Of a DNA stretch of 8,964 bases, positions 1 through 8,298 are shown in pieces. The position numbers and the translations under genes were made by a program. Origin of the DNA: JADKCL01 sp046050405. GTDB taxonomy: Bacteria > Bacteroidota > Bacteroidia > J057 > JADKCL01. The notes beneath the pieces are model-generated. The model saw only the letters and a list, made by a program, of their open reading frames with translations, did not search any database and was not told the origin of the DNA. The stretch's first letter is position 1, and each line of letters starts with the position of its first letter. The stretch spans positions 1 to 8,964 of the forward strand of contig JBJOPY010000025.1 in the NCBI GenBank assembly GCA_046050405.1. The letters are read 5' to 3'.

Positions 1-1
1 C

Positions 2-1942
2 AATGCCTCGAACATCCAGGTGCTGGAGGGGCTGGAGGCGGTCAGGAAGCGGCCTGCCATGTACATTGGGGACATTGGCGTTCGCGGCCTGCACCACCTG
101 GTGTATGAGGTGGTGGACAACTCCATCGACGAGGTGATGGGTGGCTATGCCACCGACATCCTGGTCACGATTCAGAAGGACAATTCCATCAAAGTCCGGG
201 ACAATGGCCGGGGCATCCCCGTGGACATGCATGAGAAGGAGGGCAAGAGTGCCCTGGAGGTCGTCATGACCGTGCTCCACGCCGGCGGAAAGTTTGACAA
301 GAACTCTTACAAAGTCTCCGGCGGTCTCCACGGGGTGGGCGTGAGCTGCGTGAATGCGCTGTCCAACCCCTGCCTGGTTCGGGTGCACCGCGACGGGAAA
401 ATCTATCAACAGGAATACAGCTGCGGTATCCCGAAGTATGATGTACGCGTCGTGGGCGAGACCACCGAGCGGGGCACGGAGACCACCTTCTGGCCCGATG
501 GGGAAATCTTCACCACCACGGAATACAAGTTTGATACACTTGCCTCGCGGATGCGGGAGCTCGCCTTCCTGAATGCAGGCGTGCGGATCACCCTCACCGA
601 CGAGCGTGAGGAGGTGGAGATTCGCGACGATGACGGCAACATCACCTATTCCGGGCCGCTGCAGAAGCACTACCATAGCGAGGGTGGCATCAAGGAATTC
701 GTGCAATTCCTCGACCAGAGCCGCGAACCCCTCCATCCGGAGCCGATCTACATCAGCGGCAGTGACGATGCCGGGACGGTTCCCGTGGAGGTGGCGCTGC
801 AATACAACCGCAGCTATACCGAGAACCTGCACAGCTATGTGAACAACATCAACACGCATGAGGGCGGCACCCACGTCTCAGGCTTCAAGAAAGCCCTGAC
901 CCGCAGCATGAAAAACTACGCTGACAAGACAGGGGCCACCCAGAAACTGAAATTCGAGATTTCGGGAGACGACTTCCGCGAAGGGCTGACCTGCGTGATC
1001 TCGGTCAAGGTCCCCGAGCCACAATTCGAAGGGCAGACCAAGACCAAGCTCGGGAACAGCGATGTCGGCAGCTACGTGGAGTCCATCGTCTACAAAGCCC
1101 TGAACGATTACCTCGAGGAGAATCCCAAGGTTGCACAACTCATCATCCAAAAGGTGATCCTCACAGCCGAGGCCCGCAATGCCGCCAAAAAGGCGCGTGA
1201 ACTCGTTCAGCGGAAGAACACCCTGGTCGGAGGAGGACTTCCCGGGAAGCTGGCCGACTGCAGCAGCCGGAAGCCGGAGGAATGCGAGCTCTACCTCGTG
1301 GAGGGCGACTCGGCCGGCGGATCTGCCAAGCAGGGCCGCAACCGCGCCTTCCAGGCAATCCTCCCCTTGCGGGGCAAGATCCTGAACGTCGAAAAGGCGC
1401 ATCCCTCCCGGATCTATGAGAACGAGGAGATCAAAAACATGATCACGGCACTCGGGGTCTCCGGCATCGGCGTTACAGAGGAGTTGAACATGGACCGCCT
1501 GCGCTATCACAAGATCATCATCATGACGGACGCGGACGTGGACGGATCACACATCCGTACCCTGATCCTGACCTTCTTCTATCGTTACATGAAGCCACTG
1601 ATCGAGGCGGGCTATCTCTTCATTGCCTCCCCCCCCCTCTATCAGGTGCGCAAGGGAAAACAATCGAAGTATTGCTGGACAGAGGCCGAGCGCGCCACCC
1701 TGATCGATGAAATGGGAGGCATGGACAAAGTGGTGATACAGCGCTACAAGGGTCTCGGTGAGATGAATCCCGAGCAGCTATGGGAGACGACCATGGATCC
1801 CGAGTTCCGCACCCTTCAGCGCGTCACCGTCGATAGCGCAGCTGACGCAGACTGGGTATTTTCCATGCTGATGGGCGATGAGGTTCCGCCACGCCGGGAG
1901 TTCATCGAGCAGAATGCAAAATACGCCAACATTGACGCCTGA
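2..1942 (+). CDS. gyrB: DNA gyrase subunit B (5'-truncated by window edge)
   Basis: ATPase subunit of DNA gyrase. With GyrA it introduces negative supercoils using ATP. The reading frame is open from base 2, so the real start lies just outside the window; the GTG at 20 is an internal Val codon. The fragment begins NASNIQVLEGLEAVRKRPAMY, the usual GyrB N-terminus, so probably only about 5-20 residues are missing. Numbering from base 2, visible parts are: the GHKL ATPase with EVVDNSIDE (catalytic Glu36), DNGRGIP (about 67) and the GGLHGVG lid (about 107); the QTKTKLG loop (Lys347); the TOPRIM domain with EGDSAGG (Glu434) and the metal-binding Asp510/512/514 in MTDADVDGSH; and the C-terminal QRYKGLGEMNPEQLW (from 580). 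It ends FIEQNAKYANIDA, a standard GyrB tail. At 646 residues it is the short form, without the large insertion of the E. coli protein. A hairpin follows 26 bases after the stop. GyrB rather than ParE is favoured by the N-terminal and C-terminal signatures. Confidence 0.98.
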   Translation, partial: NASNIQVLEGLEAVRKRPAMYIGDIGVRGLHHLVYEVVDNSIDEVMGGYATDILVTIQKDNSIKVRDNGRGIPVDMHEKEGKSALEVVMTVLHAGGKFDKNSYKVSGGLHGVGVSCVNALSNPCLVRVHRDGKIYQQEYSCGIPKYDVRVVGETTERGTETTFWPDGEIFTTTEYKFDTLASRMRELAFLNAGVRITLTDEREEVEIRDDDGNITYSGPLQKHYHSEGGIKEFVQFLDQSREPLHPEPIYISGSDDAGTVPVEVALQYNRSYTENLHSYVNNINTHEGGTHVSGFKKALTRSMKNYADKTGATQKLKFEISGDDFREGLTCVISVKVPEPQFEGQTKTKLGNSDVGSYVESIVYKALNDYLEENPKVAQLIIQKVILTAEARNAAKKARELVQRKNTLVGGGLPGKLADCSSRKPEECELYLVEGDSAGGSAKQGRNRAFQAILPLRGKILNVEKAHPSRIYENEEIKNMITALGVSGIGVTEELNMDRLRYHKIIIMTDADVDGSHIRTLILTFFYRYMKPLIEAGYLFIASPPLYQVRKGKQSKYCWTEAERATLIDEMGGMDKVVIQRYKGLGEMNPEQLWETTMDPEFRTLQRVTVDSAADADWVFSMLMGDEVPPRREFIEQNAKYANIDA

Positions 1943-1967
1943 GCAGGCGGGGTTCATCGACTGTGGG

Positions 1968-2007
1968 AGAATGCCAGGGGTTCAATGCCTCTGGCATTCT
2001 GCATTTT
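1968..2007 (+). terminator. terminator-like hairpin after gyrB
   Basis: AGAATGCCAG (1968-1977) is the exact reverse complement of CTGGCATTCT (1991-2000). The stem extends inward by one G-T and two G-C pairs, giving 13 bp around a 7-base loop (1981-1987). A short T run (2004-2007, after GCA) follows. The stem is strong and the U-tract short. It most likely ends the gyrB transcript. Confidence 0.75.
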
Positions 2008-2258
2008 CACGCCTTCCTCCCTACAGTGGCAAATAGGCGCAGGGAGGCCCTGCACGCCTGCTGAAGCAGGAAAAAAATTATCCACACCTACATTTCACTG
2101 AATCTTAGCAGATTGAATTTGATTTTGTGGATTTATTTTATATCTTCGAATTGGTGATGCTTGAACACGGGTTTCGAGGCATGCTTGCCCCAGTCTTTTC
2201 CCCGTGAAGGCAGCCAAGGCATTCCAAACAATTTGATGACCTAAAACAACAAAACGCT
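2008..2258. other. AT-rich intergenic region between gyrB and the 485-aa gene
   Basis: No gene is visible. Bases 2071-2150 are strikingly AT-rich compared with the GC-rich flanks and contain a perfect DnaA box. A weak sigma70-like pair, TTGATT (2119-2124) and TATCTT (2141-2146) with a 16-base spacer, could serve the downstream gene, but each hexamer matches only 4 of 6 positions. A loose inverted repeat, CACGGG (2166-2171) / CCCGTG (2201-2206), has a 29-base loop and is probably fortuitous. The last 25 bases before the ATG at 2259 are A-rich and have no Shine-Dalgarno sequence. Confidence 0.6.
2078..2086 (+). promoter_or_regulatory. perfect DnaA box
   Basis: TTATCCACA matches the canonical DnaA-binding 9-mer at every position. 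A second, poorer match in the opposite orientation (TGTGGATTT, 2126-2134, two mismatches) lies 39 bases downstream, and AT-rich sequence lies between and after them. It sits next to gyrB, which is often close to oriC. One perfect box does not make an origin, so it may instead be a DnaA-regulated promoter or a chance match. Confidence 0.5.
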
Positions 2259-3716
2259 ATGCAAGTGCTACATGAATTGATCCACGCCATGGCCAAGGAG
2301 GAGAAGCGGCTCTACAGCCTCCATGGCCGCAACAGCCGCTTCATGCAGATTTACAAAGGCTATCTCGAGGCTCCGGCCTACGACAAGGGCTTGGACCGTG
2401 AGCTGTACCGGAAACATTTTTCCAGCTTCAGCAAAGCCTTCTATTCCATGCAGAAGAACGACCTCCTCGATGACATCCTGGCGGTCTTGCTGGAGTACAG
2501 CAACTCAAGCCAAGATGATTTCAGCATCCACCGCCACCGGGGAAAATATGAGGTACTGATCTACAAAGGCTTCCATGACCAGGCACTGAGCTATATCCGT
2601 GCCGCATTGGAATCTGCGGACAAGCTCGGCAAGCCCCGGGTCACGCTGCGGATACTGGAGGACCTGAGAGACACCCTTTCGCGCAGCACCTCGGCCACTT
2701 GGAAGGAATTTTCTGACACCGTCAGCCGCATTGAGGAGCTCCAATCCAGCCTGCAATCAAATAAAGCCTTGGAGCCCCTCCAGATGCAGCTTAACATACT
2801 GATCAACAGCCACCTCCATAAATCCGACGACGAGGTCAACCTCCAGAGCCTCGCCCATGAGACCGTGTCCAGGATCAGGGATGTCGCAGGGGAATACCCG
2901 ACCTCCGAGTCAAAAGCCGCTGCTTTCTGGTCGGAATACCAGTATAGCAAAGCCTTCGAGGACAGTGACCAACTCCACCGCCGCTTGATCGCGCTGGAAA
3001 AGCAGGCAGTGAAGGAATCCTATCCCAAGGATGTGCGGCTCCAGGCTGTCAATCTCCTCTTGGAATCCGCCCTCGAATGCGGCGATTTCCTGCTCATCAA
3101 TGGGCTGATCTACAAGACCCAGAGGGAACTCGAGGGGCTGACACCCCGGCAACGACGCGAATTTCTCCCCAAGTTTCTGGAGCTCAGCAGCATTTATCAT
3201 TTCTACGAAAACGACCTCCCACTTGCACTTCGGGAAATCAGCGAATTGATCAGGATGGAAGACCATCCCACGGAGGATTTGATGCGCTACTACTTCCACA
3301 AGATCTATATCCAGGTCGCAGCGACGATTCCGCGAGGTGCCAGTGAAACCATCTTGGAAATGACGGAGCGCATCCCCAGGACGGACCAGGATCCGCAGGT
3401 CCATCTGGCCCAGCTTATCGTTGCTGTCGGACACAACCAACGTGAAGAAGCCCTCGTTCTCCTGCAGAAGTTCCGCACCCTCCTGCGCAAGCGTCCCGAT
3501 GGCCGTAAATTCAGCCACTACCGTCTGTTCCTGGACATGCTCCAGAGGTTCCTGAACAAGAAGCAGGTTCCGTCCCAGGAGATTCACACGCTCGAGACGG
3601 AGTGGCGGGATTTGCTGAAGCTGGACCTGTGGATGAAATCCAGGCAGGACAATAGTTTCTACTACAATTCGATCCTGGACTACTGGCAGGGGCGGAAGAA
3701 GATCCTGAATTTCTGA
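2259..3716 (+). CDS. uncharacterised helical-repeat-like protein, 485 aa
   Basis: I cannot name this gene. The protein is soluble, charged and almost entirely helix-compatible, with no signal peptide or membrane segment. It opens MQVLHELIHAMAKEEKRLY, followed by a stretch pairing FMQIYKGYLEA with KAFYSMQKNDLLDDILAVLLEY. Later segments such as IYKGFHDQALSYIRAALESADKLG and EEALVLLQKFRTLL look like TPR-type helical hairpins. From memory, the layout (start resembling 'LSKAEKRYF', a 'Y.KLFDAI' segment, then a 'YLY..ILK.L' segment and degenerate helical repeats to the end) resembles a family of hypothetical proteins common in Bacteroidetes. That is a resemblance, not a demonstrated homology. The ATG at 2259 is the first in frame; the internal ATG at 2289 is an alternative. 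Neither has a Shine-Dalgarno site. Convergent with thiC, with only 65 bases between the stops. Codon use looks like its neighbours. Confidence 0.85.
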   Translation: MQVLHELIHAMAKEEKRLYSLHGRNSRFMQIYKGYLEAPAYDKGLDRELYRKHFSSFSKAFYSMQKNDLLDDILAVLLEYSNSSQDDFSIHRHRGKYEVLIYKGFHDQALSYIRAALESADKLGKPRVTLRILEDLRDTLSRSTSATWKEFSDTVSRIEELQSSLQSNKALEPLQMQLNILINSHLHKSDDEVNLQSLAHETVSRIRDVAGEYPTSESKAAAFWSEYQYSKAFEDSDQLHRRLIALEKQAVKESYPKDVRLQAVNLLLESALECGDFLLINGLIYKTQRELEGLTPRQRREFLPKFLELSSIYHFYENDLPLALREISELIRMEDHPTEDLMRYYFHKIYIQVAATIPRGASETILEMTERIPRTDQDPQVHLAQLIVAVGHNQREEALVLLQKFRTLLRKRPDGRKFSHYRLFLDMLQRFLNKKQVPSQEIHTLETEWRDLLKLDLWMKSRQDNSFYYNSILDYWQGRKKILNF

Positions 3717-3735
3717 GAATGATGCAGGCGCCGAC

Positions 3736-3758
3736 GGGCTGATCCATGGTTCCAGCCC
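3736..3758. terminator. weak hairpin between convergent stops
   Basis: GGGCTG (3736-3741) and CAGCCC (3753-3758) form a 6-bp stem with an 11-base loop in the 65-bp gap between the 485-aa gene and thiC. There is no T-tract on either side. It is a candidate bidirectional or Rho-assisted stop, supported mainly by position. Confidence 0.3.
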
Positions 3759-3781
3759 CTGATGCGGACTTCTGGTCCAGG

Positions 3782-5671
<1,890 letters not shown>

Positions 5672-5740
5672 AAAATGTGATGGGGTCACGCAGACCGATT
5701 TTAGTCCAAAACGCATGAACAGGGAATGGCGACCGTTTCC

Positions 5741-5820
5741 GAATTTCCTCCCGCCAGCATGACCTGAATCCGAAATGATAGGTACATCGGTATGGGCTCG
5801 GAGCGGCCAGGGCACCCCTT
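5741..5820 (-). promoter_or_regulatory. TPP (THI-box) riboswitch upstream of thiC
   Basis: Read on the minus strand, the thiC leader begins AAGGGGTGCC (5820-5811), matching the invariant GGGGUGCC of the TPP aptamer. It continues with CCGAG (5801-5797) at the place of the CUGAGA motif. It ends with CGGATTCAGGTCATGCTGGCG (from 5772) followed by GGAGGAA, corresponding to the CUGAUCUGGAUAAUGCCAGCGUAGGGA half. P5 can form (TCAG/CTGG around GTCATG). A P4-like helix can form between ATTTC (5776-5772) and GAAAT (5747-5743). Overall length of about 80 bases and position about 70 bases before the thiC ATG are as expected. The CUGAGA motif and P3 are divergent, and P1 is not obvious. The expression platform is unclear: no U-tract terminator or clear sequestered Shine-Dalgarno site is seen. 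Confidence 0.8.
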
Positions 5821-5924
5821 GTCCCTGCGAGGGCGAAGGTAAGGATTTTTCCGGATGCAGTGGGACCGGCCTTCACTCGGTATCAGCGGATGGATGGCCC
5901 ATCTTGCAGCAGGCAGCATCCGGC

Positions 5925-6305
5925 TCACCCATGCACCCAGACCAAAACGGCAGGGAGCGACAGGGGCAGGAAGCAAACGAAGACGCAGGCCGAGATGAGC
6001 AATGGAATCCGGCGCTCGGGAAGCCCCGCCGGATTCCACAGCAAATCCAGCCGTGGCAGGAATCGATAAGCCCAGATCTCCATGAACAGGAACGGCACCC
6101 AGACGACCGAATGCATCAGCATCATCAGGAGAATGTTTCCGAGCACTTGGGCCGGTGAGTCATTCTGGTCATGAACACCATAAAACGTTTCCCAGATCGC
6201 GGCAAAGGCCAAAAAACAGAGGATCCCCGCTGCCATGGCCACATAGACGAAATTGGTGCGCTGCTTCTTCCACCAATCAAGGGATTGAATCGAGGGATGT
6301 CTCAT
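5925..6305 (-). CDS. small three-helix membrane protein, unknown function
   Basis: Unrecognised 126-aa protein. From the ATG at 6305 it reads MRHPSIQSLDWWKKQRTNF, then three hydrophobic segments at about residues 19-38, 54-78 and 100-123, and it ends VLVWVHG. The basic, aromatic N-terminus suggests a cytoplasmic start. The loop between helices 2 and 3 carries RFLPRLDLLWNP and a basic PERR. An in-frame TTG at 6332 would add nine residues. I prefer the ATG because AGGA lies 11 bases upstream, although that is weak. It has the same direction as arsS and thiC, but 335 bases separate it from arsS, so it may have its own promoter. It ends about 105 bases before the thiC riboswitch. No conserved motif was recognised. 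The membrane pattern supports a real gene; the function is unknown. Confidence 0.65.
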   Translation of the reverse strand: MRHPSIQSLDWWKKQRTNFVYVAMAAGILCFLAFAAIWETFYGVHDQNDSPAQVLGNILLMMLMHSVVWVPFLFMEIWAYRFLPRLDLLWNPAGLPERRIPLLISACVFVCFLPLSLPAVLVWVHG

Positions 6306-6640
6306 CTGGCTCAAAGTCCTAAGCGTAGGCAAATCTACGGGTATTCCATGTCCCCGCAGGAATTTACATCGGAAGCTGGGCGCCTCCGCCAGGCCGATTC
6401 ACACGAGAATGCCCCGGAGGCACAGGCCCCATTGGGATGGAGGGGGAAATGTCCTGAAACCCGGATACAGGCGCCGGGAGTCCTTCCAGGTCTCAGGAGG
6501 ATGGATGGTCGGTGATTCCAAGGGTGGGATGGGCTTCTGCCATCCATCCTGCATCCCCCTGCAGGTGAGAGCCCCTCCCCTTCCGGAAAGGCAAGTACCC
6601 ATGAAGCCTCCAGGCCCGCCGCATCCTTCGGCGAAACCCT
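6306..6640. other. non-coding gap with inverted repeats between arsS and the membrane protein gene
   Basis: No convincing gene in either direction; open frames here have repetitive, proline/glycine/serine-rich translations and overlap each other. The stretch contains a short GC hairpin 7 bases past the arsS stop (CGGCG at 6629-6633 with CGCCG at 6617-6621, 7-base loop, no U-tract on the minus strand). It also contains a long 11-bp inverted repeat (listed separately) and a CCCGG/CCGGG pair near 6460-6480. The hairpins may form the 3' end of the arsS transcript. No clear promoter for the membrane protein gene was found. Confidence 0.5.
6498..6550. repeat. 11-bp perfect inverted repeat
   Basis: AGGATGGATGG (6498-6508) is the exact reverse complement of CCATCCATCCT (6540-6550), with a 31-base spacer. 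The same 10-mer GGATGGATGG occurs again at 5888-5897, on the other side of the small membrane protein gene. No U-tract follows on either strand. It could be an RNA stem downstream of arsS or a remnant of a dispersed repeat. Confidence 0.6.
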
Positions 6641-7675
6641 TCACACGAACACCTGCCCCCCGCAACTCGACCCCAACCCCGCAGTACAGCCGTAACAATG
6701 CTGGTCCACGACAATGTGCCGATTCTCCAGAGCCTCAAAGTCGAAGTCCCGGAGATGCCTGGATTTGCACCCGACCTGGATGTCCAGCATTTGATTGAAG
6801 TCGCAGTCATAAAGGTAGCCGTCCCAGGAAATGCTCAATGTATTTCTGCACATCACGCCCAGGGCGGCCGCCGGGTTGAAGGCATGGATGAGCCTGTCCA
6901 TGTATTCGGCATAGTTCCCGCTCACCAGCAGGTAGTCCAGGAATCGGCTGATCGGCATGTTCGTGATCACGTACAGGTGGTCGAAGGAGATGCCGTGGCT
7001 GGCCGAGAGCGCCTTCTTGTAGTCGGCTTCCAGCTCGGCTTGTGGGCCGGGGAGGATGGCACCCGTGGGGTTGTACACCAGGCTGAGTTGCAGCCCTGAC
7101 CCCTCCATTCCGTAGCCCACTGCATTGAGCCTTCTCAGTGCCTCGATACTCTTCTGGAACACCCCGTCACCCCGCTGACGGTCGGTGCGCAGCGCCGTGT
7201 AATGCGGCAGGGAAGAGACGACCTCCACCCTGTGCCTCGCGAAAAACGCCGGAAGGTCATGGTATTGCTTGTTGGCGAGGATGATGGTGAGGTTGCATCG
7301 CACCAGGATGCGCTTGCCCAAGGCTGCCAACTCTTCCACAAACCATCTAAAATGCGGGTTCATCTCGGGCGCGCCACCCGTAATGTCCACCGTCGGGATG
7401 TCATGACGGGCAAGGATGTCGAGGCAGAGCCGCATGGTTTCCTCGGTCATGATCTCCTTGCGGTCCGGGCCTGCATCCACATGGCAATGCTTGCAGGTTT
7501 GATTGCACATCTTGCCCACATTCACCTGGAAAATGTCGATCCCTGTGGGTCGCAGGGGATCCAGGCCAATGGTGGCAAGGCGTTGGGAAAACTTCTCGCG
7601 GCCGTCTTCGTTGAGCCGGAGGAGCTGCGCCTTGCTGCTGGACAGGGCATGGCCCTGGGCGAGCAGGGACTTCAT
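6641..7675 (-). CDS. arsS: arsenosugar biosynthesis radical SAM protein ArsS
   Basis: Radical SAM enzyme proposed to join the 5'-deoxyadenosyl group of SAM to dimethylarsenite (supplied by ArsM) on the way to arsenosugars. Cytoplasmic. The 344-aa protein has the CxxxCxxC cluster motif in KMCNQTCKHCHVDAGP (Cys57, Cys61, Cys64). The SAM-binding GGAPE follows at 100-104 after TVDIT. The conserved VEVVSSLPHY segment comes next, then a cysteine-containing C-terminal region (MCRNTLSISWDG, YDCDFNQ) ending HCYGCTAGLGSSCGG with Cys327, Cys330 and Cys338, typical of this family. The frame is open upstream to 7789, but the true start is the ATG at 7675. It overlaps the stop of the AhpD-like gene by one base (TGATG) and has AAGGTGA seven bases upstream, so translation is probably coupled. 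arsM, the usual partner, is not in the window. Confident on family; the substrate here is inferred. Confidence 0.93.
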   Translation of the reverse strand: MKSLLAQGHALSSSKAQLLRLNEDGREKFSQRLATIGLDPLRPTGIDIFQVNVGKMCNQTCKHCHVDAGPDRKEIMTEETMRLCLDILARHDIPTVDITGGAPEMNPHFRWFVEELAALGKRILVRCNLTIILANKQYHDLPAFFARHRVEVVSSLPHYTALRTDRQRGDGVFQKSIEALRRLNAVGYGMEGSGLQLSLVYNPTGAILPGPQAELEADYKKALSASHGISFDHLYVITNMPISRFLDYLLVSGNYAEYMDRLIHAFNPAAALGVMCRNTLSISWDGYLYDCDFNQMLDIQVGCKSRHLRDFDFEALENRHIVVDQHCYGCTAGLGSSCGGQVFV

Positions 7676-8007
7676 CACATCATCACCTTTTTCGCATGCC
7701 CCATCATCTGCGTCGCATGCACCAGGGAGGCCCCCCCGCGAATGGCGGCTGCCACATGCACAGCCTCCATCAACTGCTCCTCCGTGCAACCCTTTTCCAA
7801 CGTGTCATGGGTGTACGCGTCGATGCAATAGGGACATTGGACGGCATGGGCGACTGCAAGGGCAATCAAGGCCTTTTCACGCGCCGTCAAGGCCCCCTCC
7901 TTGAACACTTCTCCGTAATAGTCGAAGAATTTGTCGGCAAGGGTCTTGTCAAACTCCCCGATATCGCCGAATTTCTTTAAATCCTCTGGCTTATAGTACG
8001 TCTCCAT
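7675..8007 (-). CDS. arsenosugar-associated AhpD/CMD-like peroxidase-like protein
   Basis: Small (110 aa) all-helical protein of the carboxymuconolactone decarboxylase/AhpD fold. It starts METYYKPEDLKKFGDIGEF and has the redox motif CPYC (Cys58, Cys61) in VQCPYCIDAYTHDTLEKG. It ends with HVAAAIRGGASLVHATQMM, characteristic of the subfamily found beside arsS. In classical AhpD proteins a His lies four residues after the second Cys; here that position is Tyr65 and the His is at 67. The CxxC probably gives thiol-based peroxidase or reductase activity, but the role in arsenosugar synthesis is unknown. ATG at 8007 is the only good start; upstream there is only a weak purine run (AGAAAGAC). It is the first gene of the leftward pair, its stop overlapping the arsS start by one base. 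Confidence 0.9.
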   Translation of the reverse strand: METYYKPEDLKKFGDIGEFDKTLADKFFDYYGEVFKEGALTAREKALIALAVAHAVQCPYCIDAYTHDTLEKGCTEEQLMEAVHVAAAIRGGASLVHATQMMGHAKKVMM

Positions 8008-8015
8008 GTCTTTCT

Positions 8016-8036
8016 ATCAACTCTTCGCGCCTTGAT
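8016..8036. promoter_or_regulatory. possible operator just upstream of the arsenosugar pair
   Basis: ATCAA (8016-8020) and TTGAT (8032-8036) form a perfect 5-bp dyad with an 11-base spacer, ending 9 bases before the AhpD-like start codon. ATCAA/TTGAT half-sites are known for ArsR-family repressors, but usually with about six bases between them. The spacing is wrong and the half-sites are short, so this is only a suggestion. Confidence 0.2.
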
Positions 8037-8190
8037 CCCAAAACAGGGCAAACCATCAGGGTCTGTCCCTCCCCCATCCTGTGGCGGTCGAGGCGAAGAT
8101 AAGCCAATTCCGCGAACCCCAGGCCGGAAATTAAGCATCGGATCCAAAGGCCGATAGGCGATGTCACCTAGAGATTCGCACCTGCCGATT

Positions 8191-8226
8191 AGCATGGACT
8201 CCCCGGGCGCAACTGCGCCCGATGCT
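8191..8226. repeat. bulged GC hairpin in the divergent intergenic region
   Basis: CGGGCGC (8204-8210) pairs perfectly with GCGCCCG (8215-8221) across the loop AACT. Directly outside, AGCAT (8191-8195) pairs with ATGCT (8222-8226), leaving an 8-base one-sided bulge. It has no U-tract on either strand, so it is a structural RNA element or protein site rather than a classical terminator. Confidence 0.55.
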
Positions 8227-8240
8227 GTCCCTGCCCTTGC

Positions 8241-8265
8241 CGAAAAAGCCGGGTTCGTGCCCGGC
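8241..8265 (-). terminator. leftward intrinsic terminator with no gene in front of it
   Basis: On the minus strand GCCGGG (8265-8260), loop CACGAA, CCCGGC (8253-8248), then TTTTT (8247-8243) gives a 6-bp all-GC stem followed at once by five U residues, a textbook Rho-independent terminator. On the plus strand no U-tract follows. No minus-strand gene lies upstream of it within the window, so it would stop leftward transcripts starting between 8266 and the CHAT gene, or inside that gene. Confidence 0.7.
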
Positions 8266-8298
8266 CATCTCCTTCCTGAACAAATCTTTCGCAGGATG

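Noticed and set aside
878..1510. 210-codon open frame opposite gyrB
   Set aside because: Antisense shadow of the highly conserved gyrB TOPRIM region.
6409..6798. 129-codon plus-strand open frame over the arsS 3' end
   Set aside because: Low-complexity proline/arginine/serine-rich translation that overlaps arsS in antisense; other frames in this gap look equally random.
7675..7789. Upstream extension of arsS to an ATG at 7789
   Set aside because: The extra 38 residues overlap the AhpD-like gene and are low-complexity Gly/Ala/Cys; the ATG at 7675 has a good ribosome-binding site and a coupled TGATG junction.
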